Assembly (NCBI GenBank): GCA_028554755.1
Contig: JAPTOF010000010.1
Coordinates: 7,476,001 to 7,540,000 of the forward strand
Direction of reading: 5' to 3'
Source: Cordia subcordata
Taxonomy: Eukaryota; Streptophyta; Magnoliopsida; Boraginales; Cordiaceae
Length of the DNA: 64,000 nucleotides
The notes beneath the pieces are model-generated. The model saw only the letters and a program-made list of their open reading frames with translations. It was not told the origin of the DNA and made no database searches. Shown one piece after another: positions 1 through 11,483 of the stretch. Each line of letters begins with the position of its first letter. Within the stretch, counting starts at the first letter, position 1. Made by a program: the position numbers and the translations under genes.

Positions 1-101
1 AAAAAACTTATTTTTAATAGTTAAGTGATTAAATTGTTCCATTTATCATAGTTCAGGAACGTTTGGCGAATTAAGTCTAAAGGGCGAGCGGGCGGGCTGT
101 T

Positions 102-1158
102 CTACCCTCTGAAGCATCCGAGAAGGCCACCCCATTTCCTGGATGATTTTGGCCGCTCAGCAGACTCCTCTACAGTATGCAAAGTCACTGGTTCTGCCAC
201 CCACACCATCTCACAGGTATCGCATTTCTTGTTCCCCGTAAACCAGCCAGGTGCACAATGTTTATGAATAAGATACGCACCGCAATTAAATTTCAGCTTA
301 AGTGCATCGCCTTTCTCGAATTGTGCCTTGCACTGTTGGCAAGTTGCAGTCTCCTTGGCGATTTTCGCTTCAACCTCCCCTGCAATTAGGGAACTTTGTT
401 ATGGTTCACCAAGAAGCCAATTGAACAATACGAGGCTGAGAAGAGTAACCATTCTCCTCCTCCTTTTACCCTGTCCTTCCCTCCCCCCCCCCCCCTCTTT
501 TGGTTTGAAAGAAAGCACTTTTTTTTCTTTTGTTTAACTTCTTGTTCAAAAGTATCTGCAATTATTCTATCAGTTATAACTATTTTAACTAAATTGTGGA
601 ATAATATATTGAATTTTTCTCAAAGTGATTATAATTGAGAATCTTGTTTTATTTTAACACTTATGCGTTACAAGCCAATGTTCTGTTAAAAATAATTTAT
701 AGATTTAGGCATTAAAAGTTTCATAGTGGGCAATATTATGTTTTGGGTCTTGTTGAAATTAATTCCTTGTAGTATTATTTCAGGTGTTGTCACAACTTCT
801 TTTTTAATAAAAGACCAAAATTAACTAGATGTGACCAGGCATGTATCATTGTTTTCATCTAAAGGTCATTAATTTTCAAAGGGCAAACTATGTCATAAGT
901 CCCTTATTTTGCCATTTCTTTTTCAAATAAGTGCTTAATATTTTAAAATGTTCAAATTAATCTAATATTTCACAAACATCTATAATCTTCATCTACAATT
1001 ATATATTGATCAATCTTTATACAATACTATTAATAAAATTAGTATATTGCTAGTGCAATACAAGGAGAAGTGAGTAATTTTAATACTTTTATTTATTTCA
1101 TGATTAATGATATTATTATAACAGTAGCATATTTATATATACATACACACACGCACAC

Positions 1159-1192
<34 letters not shown>

Positions 1193-2913
1193 GTATGTAT
1201 GTATGTATATATATGTGGGGGGGGGGGTTTAGAAGATGGCACGTCATCTTTCAAGAAACTTTAGGAGGTAACACATCATATCAGATTTTCTAATTTGAGG
1301 CCACATGAAGGATTTTTAATTTTAGTCTGCTCCCCTTGTAATAATTAGTCAACAATGGATACAAATTAAAAATGCAAAAATCATAAAAAAGATGTTTAAT
1401 GTCTAAAATTGGAAAAATACACAAGAAATACAAAAATGGATATAAAATTATATCTATAGCATGTTTAGAAAAAATTTATAGAAGATACAAGAAACTTAAT
1501 AATAATTAACTATTAAGAAGTCTTAGAACGTGCCTCATCATCTTAAATATCTCGTAGTTTGAGGAAAAATTAGTAATTTTTAGTTTTATGGGCTCTTTTT
1601 TTGTTACTCAAGAAAACTTTTAAAAAAGAAGCACAAAAATTACAAAAGATAAAAGTACAAAATTTATATTTGTACCATATTTAAAAATATAAAAAAATAA
1701 AAAATAACTTAATAAACCGTCCAAATGGGACATGTGAATAGTAGTATTATATAAAATAGAGTATAATTCTTTTTGTATAAATGTTAGACGCCATCATTCC
1801 CATGACATTTTTCTCTCAAACATTTATCGAATCCATCCCTACTACCCGACTAAAATTATTTTGTAGTTTAAATCAAAGCCCCTTTTCGATTTTATTTTTC
1901 AATTTAAATATTCTAAATGACTCAAGATCTCTCATAAAAAATGATTATTTTTTGTAACATACCAAAAATAAAATCTTATACATATATTTACATTTTATCA
2001 TATCATTAGTACTATAAAAGTTTATACAAAATACTCTTTCTTTTTTCATGCATTGCATGGTGTATACTCTAGTTAAAGGAACTAGATAATCTATTGTATT
2101 TATTTTTCTAAATAGTCCACAATATTATATTTTAAATACCTCATTAAGCTAAATGATTTTATCTTTTAAAGGTTTTTTGGGCTGGGGTTCATTTAGTAGT
2201 GAGATTAGAGCTTACCATTAGTAGATTTGATAAGTAAATAATGGCCATGTGTAGAATCCTCGCTTGGAGGCCTTTGTATCCGAGAAAGACATCTGACATC
2301 ACGAACTGGACTGCATGAAAGTGAGAACTGTTAGCCCAAGAGAAGAAAAGAGAAAGAAATGAGAAATCACAAATACTGAACTTTTGAGTTAATAGTCACC
2401 TTTGCAAATTAGAGGATATCTGACAAAGTTTATTTAAATGTTTATAAGTACTCAAAATGAAAAATTAGCAAAAAGAGTTTTTGTTCTATGCATTTATAAG
2501 TACTTAAATAAGTAACGTCAAACACCATCTTAACAATTTGAGAAGAAACAAGATTTCACTTCTGCTGTAACATTCTTGAATTAGACTTATGATAAGCAGA
2601 GTCCAATTGATTGACATGCATGCATCACAAACCAATTAAGATTCTTTTGTAATAATCTCAAAGTCTTTCTTTATCTTTGTTAAGAAATGGGAAGAAATGC
2701 TTTGATTCTAAATTCCCCATGAGGTTTGAGTTTTATATAATGACCGTCAACTTTCGCCAAATTATGTCTTACTTAAAGAGCATTTTCATCTTTTATTGTC
2801 TTATTTAATTTATTTTTATTTTATTACCTGTTGCTTTCATTTTATATCCTTTTATATGTGAACTCGTTGCAGGAGAAGTGAAATTTTCAGACAGAAAAAA
2901 ATCGACTTCAATT

Positions 2914-2955
<42 letters not shown>

Positions 2956-4511
2956 AGATTGAATCTAATTTTTATTTTATTCCATACATAACGCAAATTT
3001 GCCCAATAAGTTGCTTTTTTGTCTTTTTTTTCTTTGTTTCAATTTTTATGTTTTCAAAAGGTTAGCTCATTCCGGAAACCAAAATTGTGCTTTTGGTTAA
3101 AAAAGATGGGACTTCATTTTAGATGTACACATGTATGTATCTGTTTGTGTATATGATAGTCAAAAGATAGATTTTAAAGTGAACTTAATTTTTTCCTTTA
3201 ATATCATGTATAACGTAAATTTTGTATAATAAACTAATTTTTATCTTCATTTTTATATTTTGACAAAATTCAAATATTTGTGATTTTTGTCTTTGATTGT
3301 GTAATGCCCAATTTAATCAACAGTGTGAGCCCTATCCAGTGGAAGAAAGAGAAGCCCAATATTGATCCAGCTGAAGTTAGCAGAACAAGTGCAATAACAG
3401 CCCAAGCAAGTGGAAGGAGTTCTCAATTGAAAAATATACCACATTATCTGGTAGATTACGTGGCATTATTTGTTGTAACAGCAACAGTTAGTTAGAATGG
3501 GGGTATGGAAGATCTGATAACCTTGTTATTTTTGTTTTTATAAAAACATTTCAGCTTCTTGGTGTCTTTAATCTGAGTTCATAATAGATTGTAAATGTTC
3601 TATTGAATGATCTTATTAAATTATTTTGTCTAGTATTTTTATTTCTTTTTTATAAATGAAAAAGATTAAATAGCCTTCAAAATAAAGTTTTGTTTAATAA
3701 AGTTTGACAGAATGGAGAAATATCTATTATCTATTCTATCATCTATATTAAGTTTCTTTCTTCCAAGGCATATGATAGATGCCACATCACTATCAGCACT
3801 TAGTTGGCTATGTTTGTTATTTTTGTGCTATGGTTTGTAATTTTTTATTTGATAGTAGACTCATTTATTTAATAATTTCATGAATTTTTTCTATTGTTGT
3901 TGTTGTCGTCGTCGTCGTCGTTGTCGTCGTTGTCTTAAAAAACAAAAAAAGATAAAAATGTTTTTAAGGTTTTGTTTGGCCAAGTTTGAAGTTACAGGTT
4001 TTAATGCAATAAATATATAATAATAACTTATTTACAAGTTTAAATTTTTAGATGAAATAGTAACTCTAACATGATATCAAAGCTTAAAAATCAAATAGTC
4101 TCAAATTCGAAATTCACCACTGCTATTTAAAATATTAAAAACTATCTATGTATAAGGCCCAAAAAAAAATTCTACCTATTGCAAAATATTAAAACTATCT
4201 ATATATAAGGCTCAAAAAACAACCCCTGCATGTGAAATTTAGAATAAAGTTTATGGAGAAAAATTACATTTTCTCTTTGTTTTGTGCTATAGAACAGAGC
4301 AAGAAAAAGGGTACCTCAAACAACTAAACATATTCTCTAAAAAGAAATAGAAGATTTTGCTTCAAGGAGAATTTTTAAGATTTTACCTGATCTCAAAAAT
4401 ATTAGGATTGTATCTCAATGTTGAGCCAAACATCGACGATGGAGACGACAGAAGCTGGCGAGTAAATAGTGAAACAGCCGATTGTGCTCTGGGCCACGCC
4501 AACTTTGTCAT
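102..4511 (-). CDS. RINGv-like zinc-finger protein with presequence-like N-terminus, three exons
   Basis: Three minus-strand exons join in one frame to give 165 residues: exon 1 4511-4387 (ATG at 4511-4509, 41 codons plus 2 nt), exon 2 2310-2216 (1 nt, 31 codons, 1 nt) and exon 3 379-102 (2 nt, 91 codons, TAG). Splice sites are AG|GTAAAA, TGCAG|T, ATG|GTAAGC and TTGCAG|G. The first 40 residues start MTKLAWPRAQ, are rich in Arg and Ser and have almost no acidic residues, as in organelle presequences. Exon 3 has CQQC, then FNCGAYLIHKHC, then KKCDTC followed by EPVTL, the order of a plant RINGv (C4HC3) finger such as those of membrane-linked E3 ligases. One expected zinc Cys is Ala (NCGA). The C-terminus (GLLGCFRG) is not recognised. 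Exon phases and sequence recur in two other copies in the window, which argues for real coding. Ligase activity and organelle targeting are inferences. Confidence 0.72.
380..2215 (-). other. Intron 2 of the RINGv-like gene
   Basis: I see no coding sequence here. The stretch is AT-rich and holds a C-run near 482-495 and a compound microsatellite at 1141-1228. It lies between donor ATG|GTAAGC (2215) and acceptor TTGCAG (380). Confidence 0.6.
1141..1228. repeat. Compound microsatellite (CA)n-(TA)n-(TGTA)n-(G)n
   Basis: Successive runs of CA, TA and TGTA repeats end in a G10 run. The tract lies inside an intron. The apparent reading frame across it is only microsatellite translation (alternating Thr-His and Tyr-Ile). 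Confidence 0.95.
2917..2951. repeat. (TA)n microsatellite
   Basis: A pure TA dinucleotide run within intron 1 of the RINGv-like gene. Confidence 0.95.
3893..3936. repeat. (TTG/TCG)n trinucleotide microsatellite
   Basis: Runs of TTG switch to TCG, consistent with C/T change at CpG positions in a trinucleotide repeat. It lies within intron 1. Confidence 0.9.
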
Positions 4512-4647
4512 TCCTACAGATAATTAAGGTTGGTAGCGATGAGAAGGAGAAGGAAGAGGAAGAAGAAAAAGAAAATAAAAAAGAAAGTGCAAAAAAAAAA
4601 AAACAAAAAGGAGAGAAACGACAAAAGTAGGTGATCAACACAAATGA

Positions 4648-4878
4648 GGGCTTGTTTGGATTGACTTTTTTTTAAAAACGTTTTTTTTAACAACTTTTGA
4701 AAAATAACTTTTTTTGAAAAGATAAAAATTCTGACTTATAAAAAAAATTGTATTTGAGCTTTTTTTCAAAGTTTTAGCTTTTTTGGAAACCAAATCAAAT
4801 AGTTATTGTAAATTTAATATAACTTTTTCACCAAAAAAAATTACTTTTTCCTTTAAAAAAACCAATCCAAACAGGCAC
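4648..4878. mobile_element. PIF/Harbinger-like (Tourist-type) MITE
   Basis: The 231-bp element has inverted ends: GGGCTTGTTTGGATT on the left, and GTGCCTGTTTGGATT when the right end is read in reverse complement. The interior is A/T-rich and noncoding. A 3-bp TGA flanks both sides (4645-4647 and 4879-4881), matching the 3-bp target duplications of PIF/Harbinger elements. It lies just upstream of exon 1 of the RINGv-like gene, so it may form part of its promoter region. Confidence 0.7.
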
Positions 4879-5834
4879 TGAATTCATCTGGACTTTCCAT
4901 TTTTAATTAATTATGTTCTAGTTTTGTTGCAGGTATTTTTTGCTAACGAAAATGGTAAATCGGTTCCATTTTGAAACGATTAATGGCCGGTTCGTTTGAC
5001 ACAAAAGTTAATGTAGTAATCAATTAATTAAATGGTAAAGAAAATGTAATGGTTCTTGAAGTATTCCAATTTTTGTTCAAGAAAAAGAAAACAATACAAC
5101 GGGACAGTTATTACTTCTGAAAAATATTAAAGACGTAGATCTTTTCTAAGAGAAAATCATGCAACTAATCTTTATTGTTTGAAGTTATCCAAATTTGTTA
5201 GTCAATTGAGTCCTTGATGTTAAAAGATCAATTAAAATTAATATTAAGAATGTAAAGAGCTAACTTTCCTTATGAATATGAAATGAGAGACAAACACTTT
5301 CCACAACTTATAAAGTGAAGGCCTCACCTTAACACAATTTTTATTGAGATAAAAGACAAATATTTTTAGAATTTATAAAGTGAAGACGTCACGCTTAACA
5401 CACAGATTTAGAATATGTGTACCATTACTAGTCGTCGGTTTCGAAGCTCTGGGATTGTTAAGTACATAAACGCCATGTGCAGACTCCACTCTTGGACATC
5501 CATGTATAGTAGGTTGACATCTGAGACCAGGTACAGAACTGCGTGAAACCGAGAACCATTAGCTTGAAGGAAGAAAGAAGAAGAAATAAAGAAAAAGAAA
5601 TGACAACTCACCTTCACTGTACTTTTCAGTTAATTGTCACTTGCAATTTTAACTTGAGAAGAAAAAATACTTCGCCTAATGTTGTAACATTGTTGAAGTG
5701 GACTTATGACAAGTAGAGACCCATTAGATTGACTTGCTTAACCAATTCCGATGTAATAATTTCGATGTTTTTCTTTTTCTTTGGTAATAAATTAAAGACT
5801 AAAGAAAACACTCAAGTGCCTGTGTAAATGAAAG

Positions 5835-6215
5835 TGTTGGGGTTTGGCCCATTTTGTTTATTGGCCAAGAAACTTTAACTATTACCTGATTAGGATTCTT
5901 AAATGAATTAGGGTTGGAAGTTTAGAAGAGTTAGGAAACTCTTATATTTACAAATACTAGCTTGTTGTAATAAATTACTGCATGAGACAGAGAGTGAGGA
6001 GAGAGATAAGTGAGGGCCCTCAAACTCGAACTCTGTCCATCTTGTATTCTTAGATCTCAATGTAGCAAATTATTTCTTTCCTACTCATCGATGTATGTTA
6101 TGATGTCAAATCATGTAAAATTGTGTTCATTAATCTGTTATCTTTCTCTCGTATTATTTATGCTTTATTTAATTTTAATACCCCGATTTTTTACAAATTG
6201 GTATCAGAATCCAAG
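5835..6215 (+). mobile_element. 5' LTR and primer-binding site of a truncated LTR retrotransposon
   Basis: The putative 361-bp LTR runs from TGTTGGGG (5835) to TTACA (6195). It is followed 3 nt later by TGGTATCAGAATCC, a near match to the initiator tRNA-Met primer-binding site. No matching 3' LTR or gag/pol sequence is seen downstream, so the element is truncated or rearranged. It lies between the duplicated exons 1 and 2. Confidence 0.6.
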
Positions 6216-6384
6216 CTCGAGTGCTAGGCCAAGGAGAAGGCTCAATTTGGGAAGTCGGGCTTGATGGTCTCGGGGTGTGGAAAGACACGAAGTTTTGGTG
6301 CTTCGTGATTTGGTCTACTGCATTGTTTTGCAAAAAGATGAATTTGAATTTTGCACTAGGGCAAGATCGGGCATGAAAACGTAA

Positions 6385-6740
6385 AAAGAGGATGCTTTTT
6401 GAGTAGCGAATAGGCATTTGGATAGCTGATATATGATATATTTTAATTGTTAATGGATAGTTGTTTTGATAGTTGATTAATAAATTGTGTTCGATAAAGT
6501 TAGATATTTGATTAGTTAATGAATGCAAAATGACATAAAAATACATTAATATCATGCTATTATTATTATAATAATTATAATTATTATTACAATTATTAAA
6601 ATAAGGTAATTCCTTTTATAATTAATTTTTTAATAACAATAATAATTTATTATTAAAAAATAATAAATTAATCTTTGATAAAAATTTATATCAATATTAT
6701 AAAAAATATTTTACAATATTCTAATGTGGTAAACATACAC
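6385..6740. repeat. AT-rich dispersed repeat, copy 1
   Basis: This noncoding repeat is shared with 8340-8760 and more weakly with 7540-7800. Shared words include GTAGCGAATA, TTCGATAAA and TGCAAAATGACATAAAA. It is probably a decayed MITE, but I could not define termini. Confidence 0.55.
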
Positions 6741-6824
6741 AACGATGAACGCCTATCTAATAAATGGTAAATATAATGTTACGTAGTCGTTCACGAATAG
6801 CGAAAGTAATGATATCACACCTTG

Positions 6825-7345
6825 TTCCTCTCCACAGGAGTTTTTGCAGAAAAATCCTTGCTAAAGGTAGGGCGAGGTTTTGTTCCCTTATCCCTATGTA
6901 GGGCCGGGGTAGGGTAGGGGTTAGGGTTTTACCCACCTCGCTTCGTCCTACCCATTATATATGTATATTTTTTACTTTTAATATGTTATTATATATTTTT
7001 AATATAAACATAATATCATTTAATATATATTTTAATATAATTTATATATTTTAATATAAACTTTATATCATCAAAATTTCTTTGATTTAGTGATAAAAGT
7101 TAAATTATTTTTAATATGTTTTTATGAAATAGTAATTTTTTTTAAATTAATGTCATTGACCTTGTTGACCGATACTTCATAGAGGTAAAGCAAGATATTT
7201 TTCATCCAATAGGGGCGGGGATTGTAGTATAAGAGTTTACCCCTATACAAATATATGATAGAGATAAGAGCAAGAGTTTTATTAACAAGTTTGAAGTAGA
7301 GATAAGCACACACCCCGCCCCTACCCCACTCGTTGCCTCCCTTTT
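6825..7345. repeat. G-rich-ended dispersed repeat, copy 1
   Basis: GC-rich ends (CTAAAGGTAGGGCGAGG, then CACCCCGCCCCTACCCC) enclose an AT-rich core. The ends resemble those at 9065-10290 in inverted order, including a CAGGAG and CCTTGCTA motif. It is noncoding and likely a non-autonomous DNA transposon family. Confidence 0.5.
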
Positions 7346-7539
7346 CGCAAACTATGATAATTTGGATTTGATGTAAATTAATTGTGATAATCGTTGGTGA
7401 ACATTTACATTCAATACAATGAGCACCGCTATTAATCTATATTGATCAATACTATTGCACTTGATGTTGAATCCGCATATTCATTACAGTGATCAAATAT
7501 AATGGTGAATACATATCCACAATTAGTGACGCTTGCTAG

Positions 7540-7800
7540 GTTTTGTTCGGCATAATTAGTTATTTGGATAGATGCTAGATGCTGCATTTTAGTAATTAGC
7601 AAATAGCTATTTAGTTAGCTAATTAGAAAAAATTTGTTTGATCCATATGGTTATTCAACTAGCTAATAAATGTGAAAAAACATAAATATAACTTGAGTAA
7701 TGTTATTAGTTTAATAATAATGATGATAATGACCATATGTTGTTGTTGTTATTATTGGAATAAGATATTATAATTTAAAAACAATTGATTGTTAAATGTT
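7540..7800. repeat. AT-rich dispersed repeat, copy 2 (diverged)
   Basis: It shares the TTCGGCATAATTAGTTATT-like start and the AT-rich trinucleotide core with the copies at 6385-6740 and 8340-8760. No coding is seen. Confidence 0.4.
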
Positions 7801-8339
7801 AGTAAAATATTTTTTCAAAAATTATGTTAGTACTGTAACAATACTTATCTTTGATAGAGAAATATGATATAAAAAGAAGAAAAAAAACATTAAGGATATA
7901 ATACGAAAAGAGTAAAGCTCAGACAAAAAGATTTTAGAGAAAAACATCAAGACATAAAAATAAAAATAGTATAGGAAAAAAAGGATAGGATAAAAATAAA
8001 TAAATAATTGATATAATGGTAGCAGAGTAAAAAAAAACCAAAATGCTAAAATATAAATAATTTTAATGTTTTTATAAAAATTATTTGAAACGCAAAAAGT
8101 TATATCAAATACTATTTTAATAAAAAATAATAACATAATAAATAATATTTTGACTCGTTGAAAACACTAAAAGGTACTTTGGTTAACGTCCATATCCACC
8201 GCTCTGCACACTACTTTACACGATGGTGGTACCTATTAATTACAAACTGGCCAACACTTCGATTTTATTGAAATGAATATTGTTACATTGCATCGAAATT
8301 AGTAATTTTTACCATTGTCTACAATAATGTTTATATTAT

Positions 8340-8760
8340 TGGCCTGTCTAGCAAAATTAGTTATTAGAATAGCTACTAGCTGTTAGAATAATTCAGTGTT
8401 GTTTAAGTAGCGAATAATTATTTGAATAACTAATAGTTATTGTATTTTAACTATTAGTAAATAGATATTTCGCTAACTGATTAAATAAAATATGTTCGAT
8501 AAAATTAGCTATTAAATTATTTGATAAATGCAAAATGACATAAAAAAAACACTAATATTACATTATTATTGCTATGATAAGTATAATTATTATTACTATT
8601 ATTTAAATAGGATAATTTATTTTATAAATAGGTATATGTTTTTTTCTAATAATATTTTATTATTAAAGAATAATATAATTATTTTTTGATAAATTAGTTT
8701 TATTAATATTGTAATAATATTTTTTATTATAGGTATATATTTTAATTGATCAAAAATTTA
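8340..8760. repeat. AT-rich dispersed repeat, copy 3
   Basis: This is the best-matched partner of the 6385-6740 copy, in the same orientation. The intervening 7820-8330 is low-complexity AT-rich sequence with no gene. Confidence 0.55.
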
Positions 8761-9064
8761 TTTTGTCAAAAAAATATAATGAATGGAATGAATAATGAAT
8801 GAACGAATAAGACTTACACTTTTTTAGCACATTTTGATATGGATAGAATTCAAAATTGATTTTTATGTTATTTTATATTTATATTAGTGAAAGAAAATAT
8901 AAACTTGTAGAAAGAAATTGTATAGTGGGTAGAATCCAAAAAATATTGAAAGTAAAAAGAAAAATGAAAAACCAAATCCAACCTAAAACGTTAATGTTAT
9001 TAACATTCAAAAAATACTGCGTCAAATATTATTCGAAATAAATAAAAAATAAAAAACCTAAAAG

Positions 9065-10290
9065 TGAAGGATGCTAATGGAGCAGGGTAGGGGCAGAGTA
9101 TACTTACCGCAACTCGGCACATATTAATAAAACTCCTGTCCTTACCCCCTCTCATATACTTATACTGGGCTAAATTCCTGAACTACCATCCCTACTCCTA
9201 TTGAATGGAAAAACTCCCACCTCACTCCTATGGAGTACTGGCCAACAAGGTCAATGATATTAAAAATTTTTTAAAGCTATAGATACACAAGAATGTATTA
9301 AAGATAAGTTAACTTTTACAACTATATAAAATTTATATTCAAATATATACAAAATGTATAATATTTATATTAAAAATATATAAAAACATATTAGAACCAA
9401 TAAATATACATATATAACAGGCAGAGTGGACAAACCCCTACCTGTTCACACCCCTGCACATAGGGCTGTGCATTATTCGGAAAAACCCGATTACCGACCT
9501 GAAATTTCAGGTTCGGGGAAATGGGGAATGGGGAAAAAAATATTGGGGATGGGGGAAAATATTGGGGAATCGGGTTGAGGAACGGTATAATTTTTTTTAT
9601 TTGGGGAATCCCCAAAACCCGAACTACTTTTTATTATTATTATTATTATATATATATATAAATATATAAAATACATATTATATATTATATTTGGTTTTTT
9701 ATTTCTTAGATATATCAAAGTTAGCATTGAACCAACAAAAATAATAACTAAGATTTGAAGGTTTATGGAGTAACGGAGAATGGAGATGAATGGTTATCGA
9801 TAACTTGTTAAAATAATATTTTTCATTTATGTTTTGGACTTTTTATTTATGCTATGGTTGACTGATTATGACTTATAAGACTATAGTCTATGTACTTTAT
9901 TTACGTTGTGATTTGAAACTATGATTTATATACTTTATTATGTTTGGTTTGAAGCTATGGTCTATGTAGTTAATTATGATAGCATGTTTTCGGGGATTTC
10001 CTGATCCCCATTCATTTTTCTCCATTCCCCAATTCCCCAAAATGTATTCCCCATTGATGAATTGGGGCAGGGAACGGAACAAAGGTCCTTCCCCAAATAT
10101 TATTTTGGAGAAAAAAAATTATGTTGATGGGGCGGGGAATCCCCAATGAACACCCCTACCTGCACCAAGGTAGGGGAATAATACCCTCCCCTCCCCTGCC
10201 CCTAGCAAGGGTTTTTGGACAAAAACTCTGCCCCTACTCCTGCAATACCCCTATAGAGCGGAGCGGGACGGAGTGGGATACCATTACCAT
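9065..10290. repeat. G-rich-ended dispersed repeat, copy 2, interrupted by a hAT element
   Basis: The left part (9065-9460) and right part (10159-10290) have GC-rich ends such as GGGTAGGGGCAGAGT and TGCCCCTACTCCTGC, related to copy 1 at 6825-7345. The hAT element at 9461-10158 splits the repeat. Confidence 0.5.
9461..10158. mobile_element. Non-autonomous hAT element, 698 bp
   Basis: The ends are TAGGGCTGTGCA on the left and, read in reverse complement, TAGGGGTGTTCA on the right (10 of 12 match). An 8-bp flank, CCTGCACA (9453-9460) and CCTGCACC (10159-10166), differs at one base, as expected for a hAT target duplication. The subterminal regions are rich in GGGGAA/TTCCCC words. No transposase is encoded, so mobilisation in trans is inferred. 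Confidence 0.75.
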
Positions 10291-11109
10291 CCTTACCTAA
10301 TAATATTTTGACAAATAATAAAAATTGGAGGAGATGAAAACACAAAACACCAGTTGAACACTTGCAGAGTTGAGGTTATGTGATGCGCTACTTTTGCGGA
10401 TATATGCTTTTAGATCAAAATTTGGAAAATGTTTCACTAACACAACATAATCCCTTAAGCTCAACAGAAAAGTTACCTAGAATATCTTATTTGAGTGTTA
10501 ATTTCAAGAGAAATTCAGTTCCATCAATGAACTTCACTGAATACTTTGAATTTCTCAAAATGAACTTCTAAAAGAAGACTAGATTCTCACAAAATATCAT
10601 AATATCGTAACATTATGAATAATATTCAAAGTTTTAAACCAGTTACATTATTTCTTTAATTATTGCATCGATATTTCACAGCCATTAGATAACATCATAA
10701 CACTACGAAAGCCATTAATTTGTTTGTTAATGGTTTCTAAAGTTAGATTCTATCTTGTAAGCAAATAAGTGAAGGAATTATTGAAGCTGATATCACAAAG
10801 GGTCAAAATAGAATGTTAAAGATTCCAAGTACCTGATCTCAAAAACATTTGAACAGTATCTCGATGCGGAGCCAAATGGTGGTGCTGGAGCCGACAGAAG
10901 CTTGCAAAGCAACTACACAACTGACTGTTGTGCTTTGAGGCCTATCAACTTTGCCACATTTACTAATTAAGTCTAAGAGCAAAAGCAAATAAGAAGTATC
11001 TATTCTTTATCCAAAAATAAGAAGTATCTCAATGTCCTCATATGGAGTTGTTTTTATGACCCTCTTTGGCGTTGACCTAAAAATAAATAAAAAAAAAAGA
11101 AAGACTGGC

Positions 11110-11483
11110 TGTTATGATATTGCAAGAAATTAAAATGGGTAACAGTGGAGGGAAGAGAAATTGCAGAAGACTTTTATTGATATAAGCCAATTTGTTCGAG
11201 CCAAATTGGAAAAGCTCCAGAGAAAAGAGAGAGATATCAGAAAACAGAGCTAATACAAGTTTTGCCTATCCTCTCTTGGGCTCAATTGTGCCTATTTATA
11301 GTTACTTCTTCTCTTGTCTAGCAAGTAATGTAATCACGCAGATACTTTGGAGCTGTTTTGATGCGTTGTCCTTTTTGTAACTGCTTTTCTTCAGGTGGTT
11401 GTGCTTTTGTTGCTGCATGCTGGTGACGTGAGGGCCCTGCCTCGTTAACAGATTGGGTTTCATCACATGCTGGGTCCATAACA
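11110..11483 (-). repeat. 3' LTR of the chromovirus
   Basis: This 374-bp direct repeat of 15959-16332 has TG...CA ends. The pol reading frame terminates inside it at 11318. Confidence 0.95.

Larger units (their letters stand above)
2311..4386 (-). other. Intron 1 of the RINGv-like gene
   Basis: The intron contains a (TA)n run at 2917-2951 and a (TCG/TTG)n tract at 3893-3936. A plus-strand reading frame at 3280-3495 matches no family I recognise; its low-complexity flank (GTTAGTTAG) looks like decayed LTR sequence. No other gene is visible. Confidence 0.55.
5423..10959 (-). pseudogene. Duplicated exons 1 and 2 of the RINGv-like gene
   Basis: A second copy of exon 1 (10959-10833, ending AG|GTACTT) and exon 2 (5538-5423, TTCACGCAG acceptor, ATG|GTACAC donor) lies upstream of the complete gene on the same strand. 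Exon 2 is open with identical phases; it keeps the RC, AHG, Y-V-L and SN positions of the complete copy and carries seven extra codons near its end. Exon 1 carries a 2-nt insertion just after the ATG and an in-frame TAG, although the rest of the frame (KLLSAP, FEI) aligns well. I see no exon 3 between 5422 and 4512. This looks like a partial tandem duplication. Exon 2 might still be used as an alternative exon. Confidence 0.65.

Noticed and set aside
1070..1264. Open frame over a microsatellite
   Set aside because: Most codons come from CA, TA and TGTA repeats within an intron.
3280..3495. Plus-strand 71-codon frame (contains PNIDPAEVSRTSAITAQ)
   Set aside because: The composition looks coding-like, but no family, splice partner or promoter is recognised and it lies inside an intron of a minus-strand gene. 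Kept only as a note.
7822..8136. Phe-rich minus-strand 104-codon frame
   Set aside because: It is a low-complexity A/T artefact in noncoding repeat sequence.
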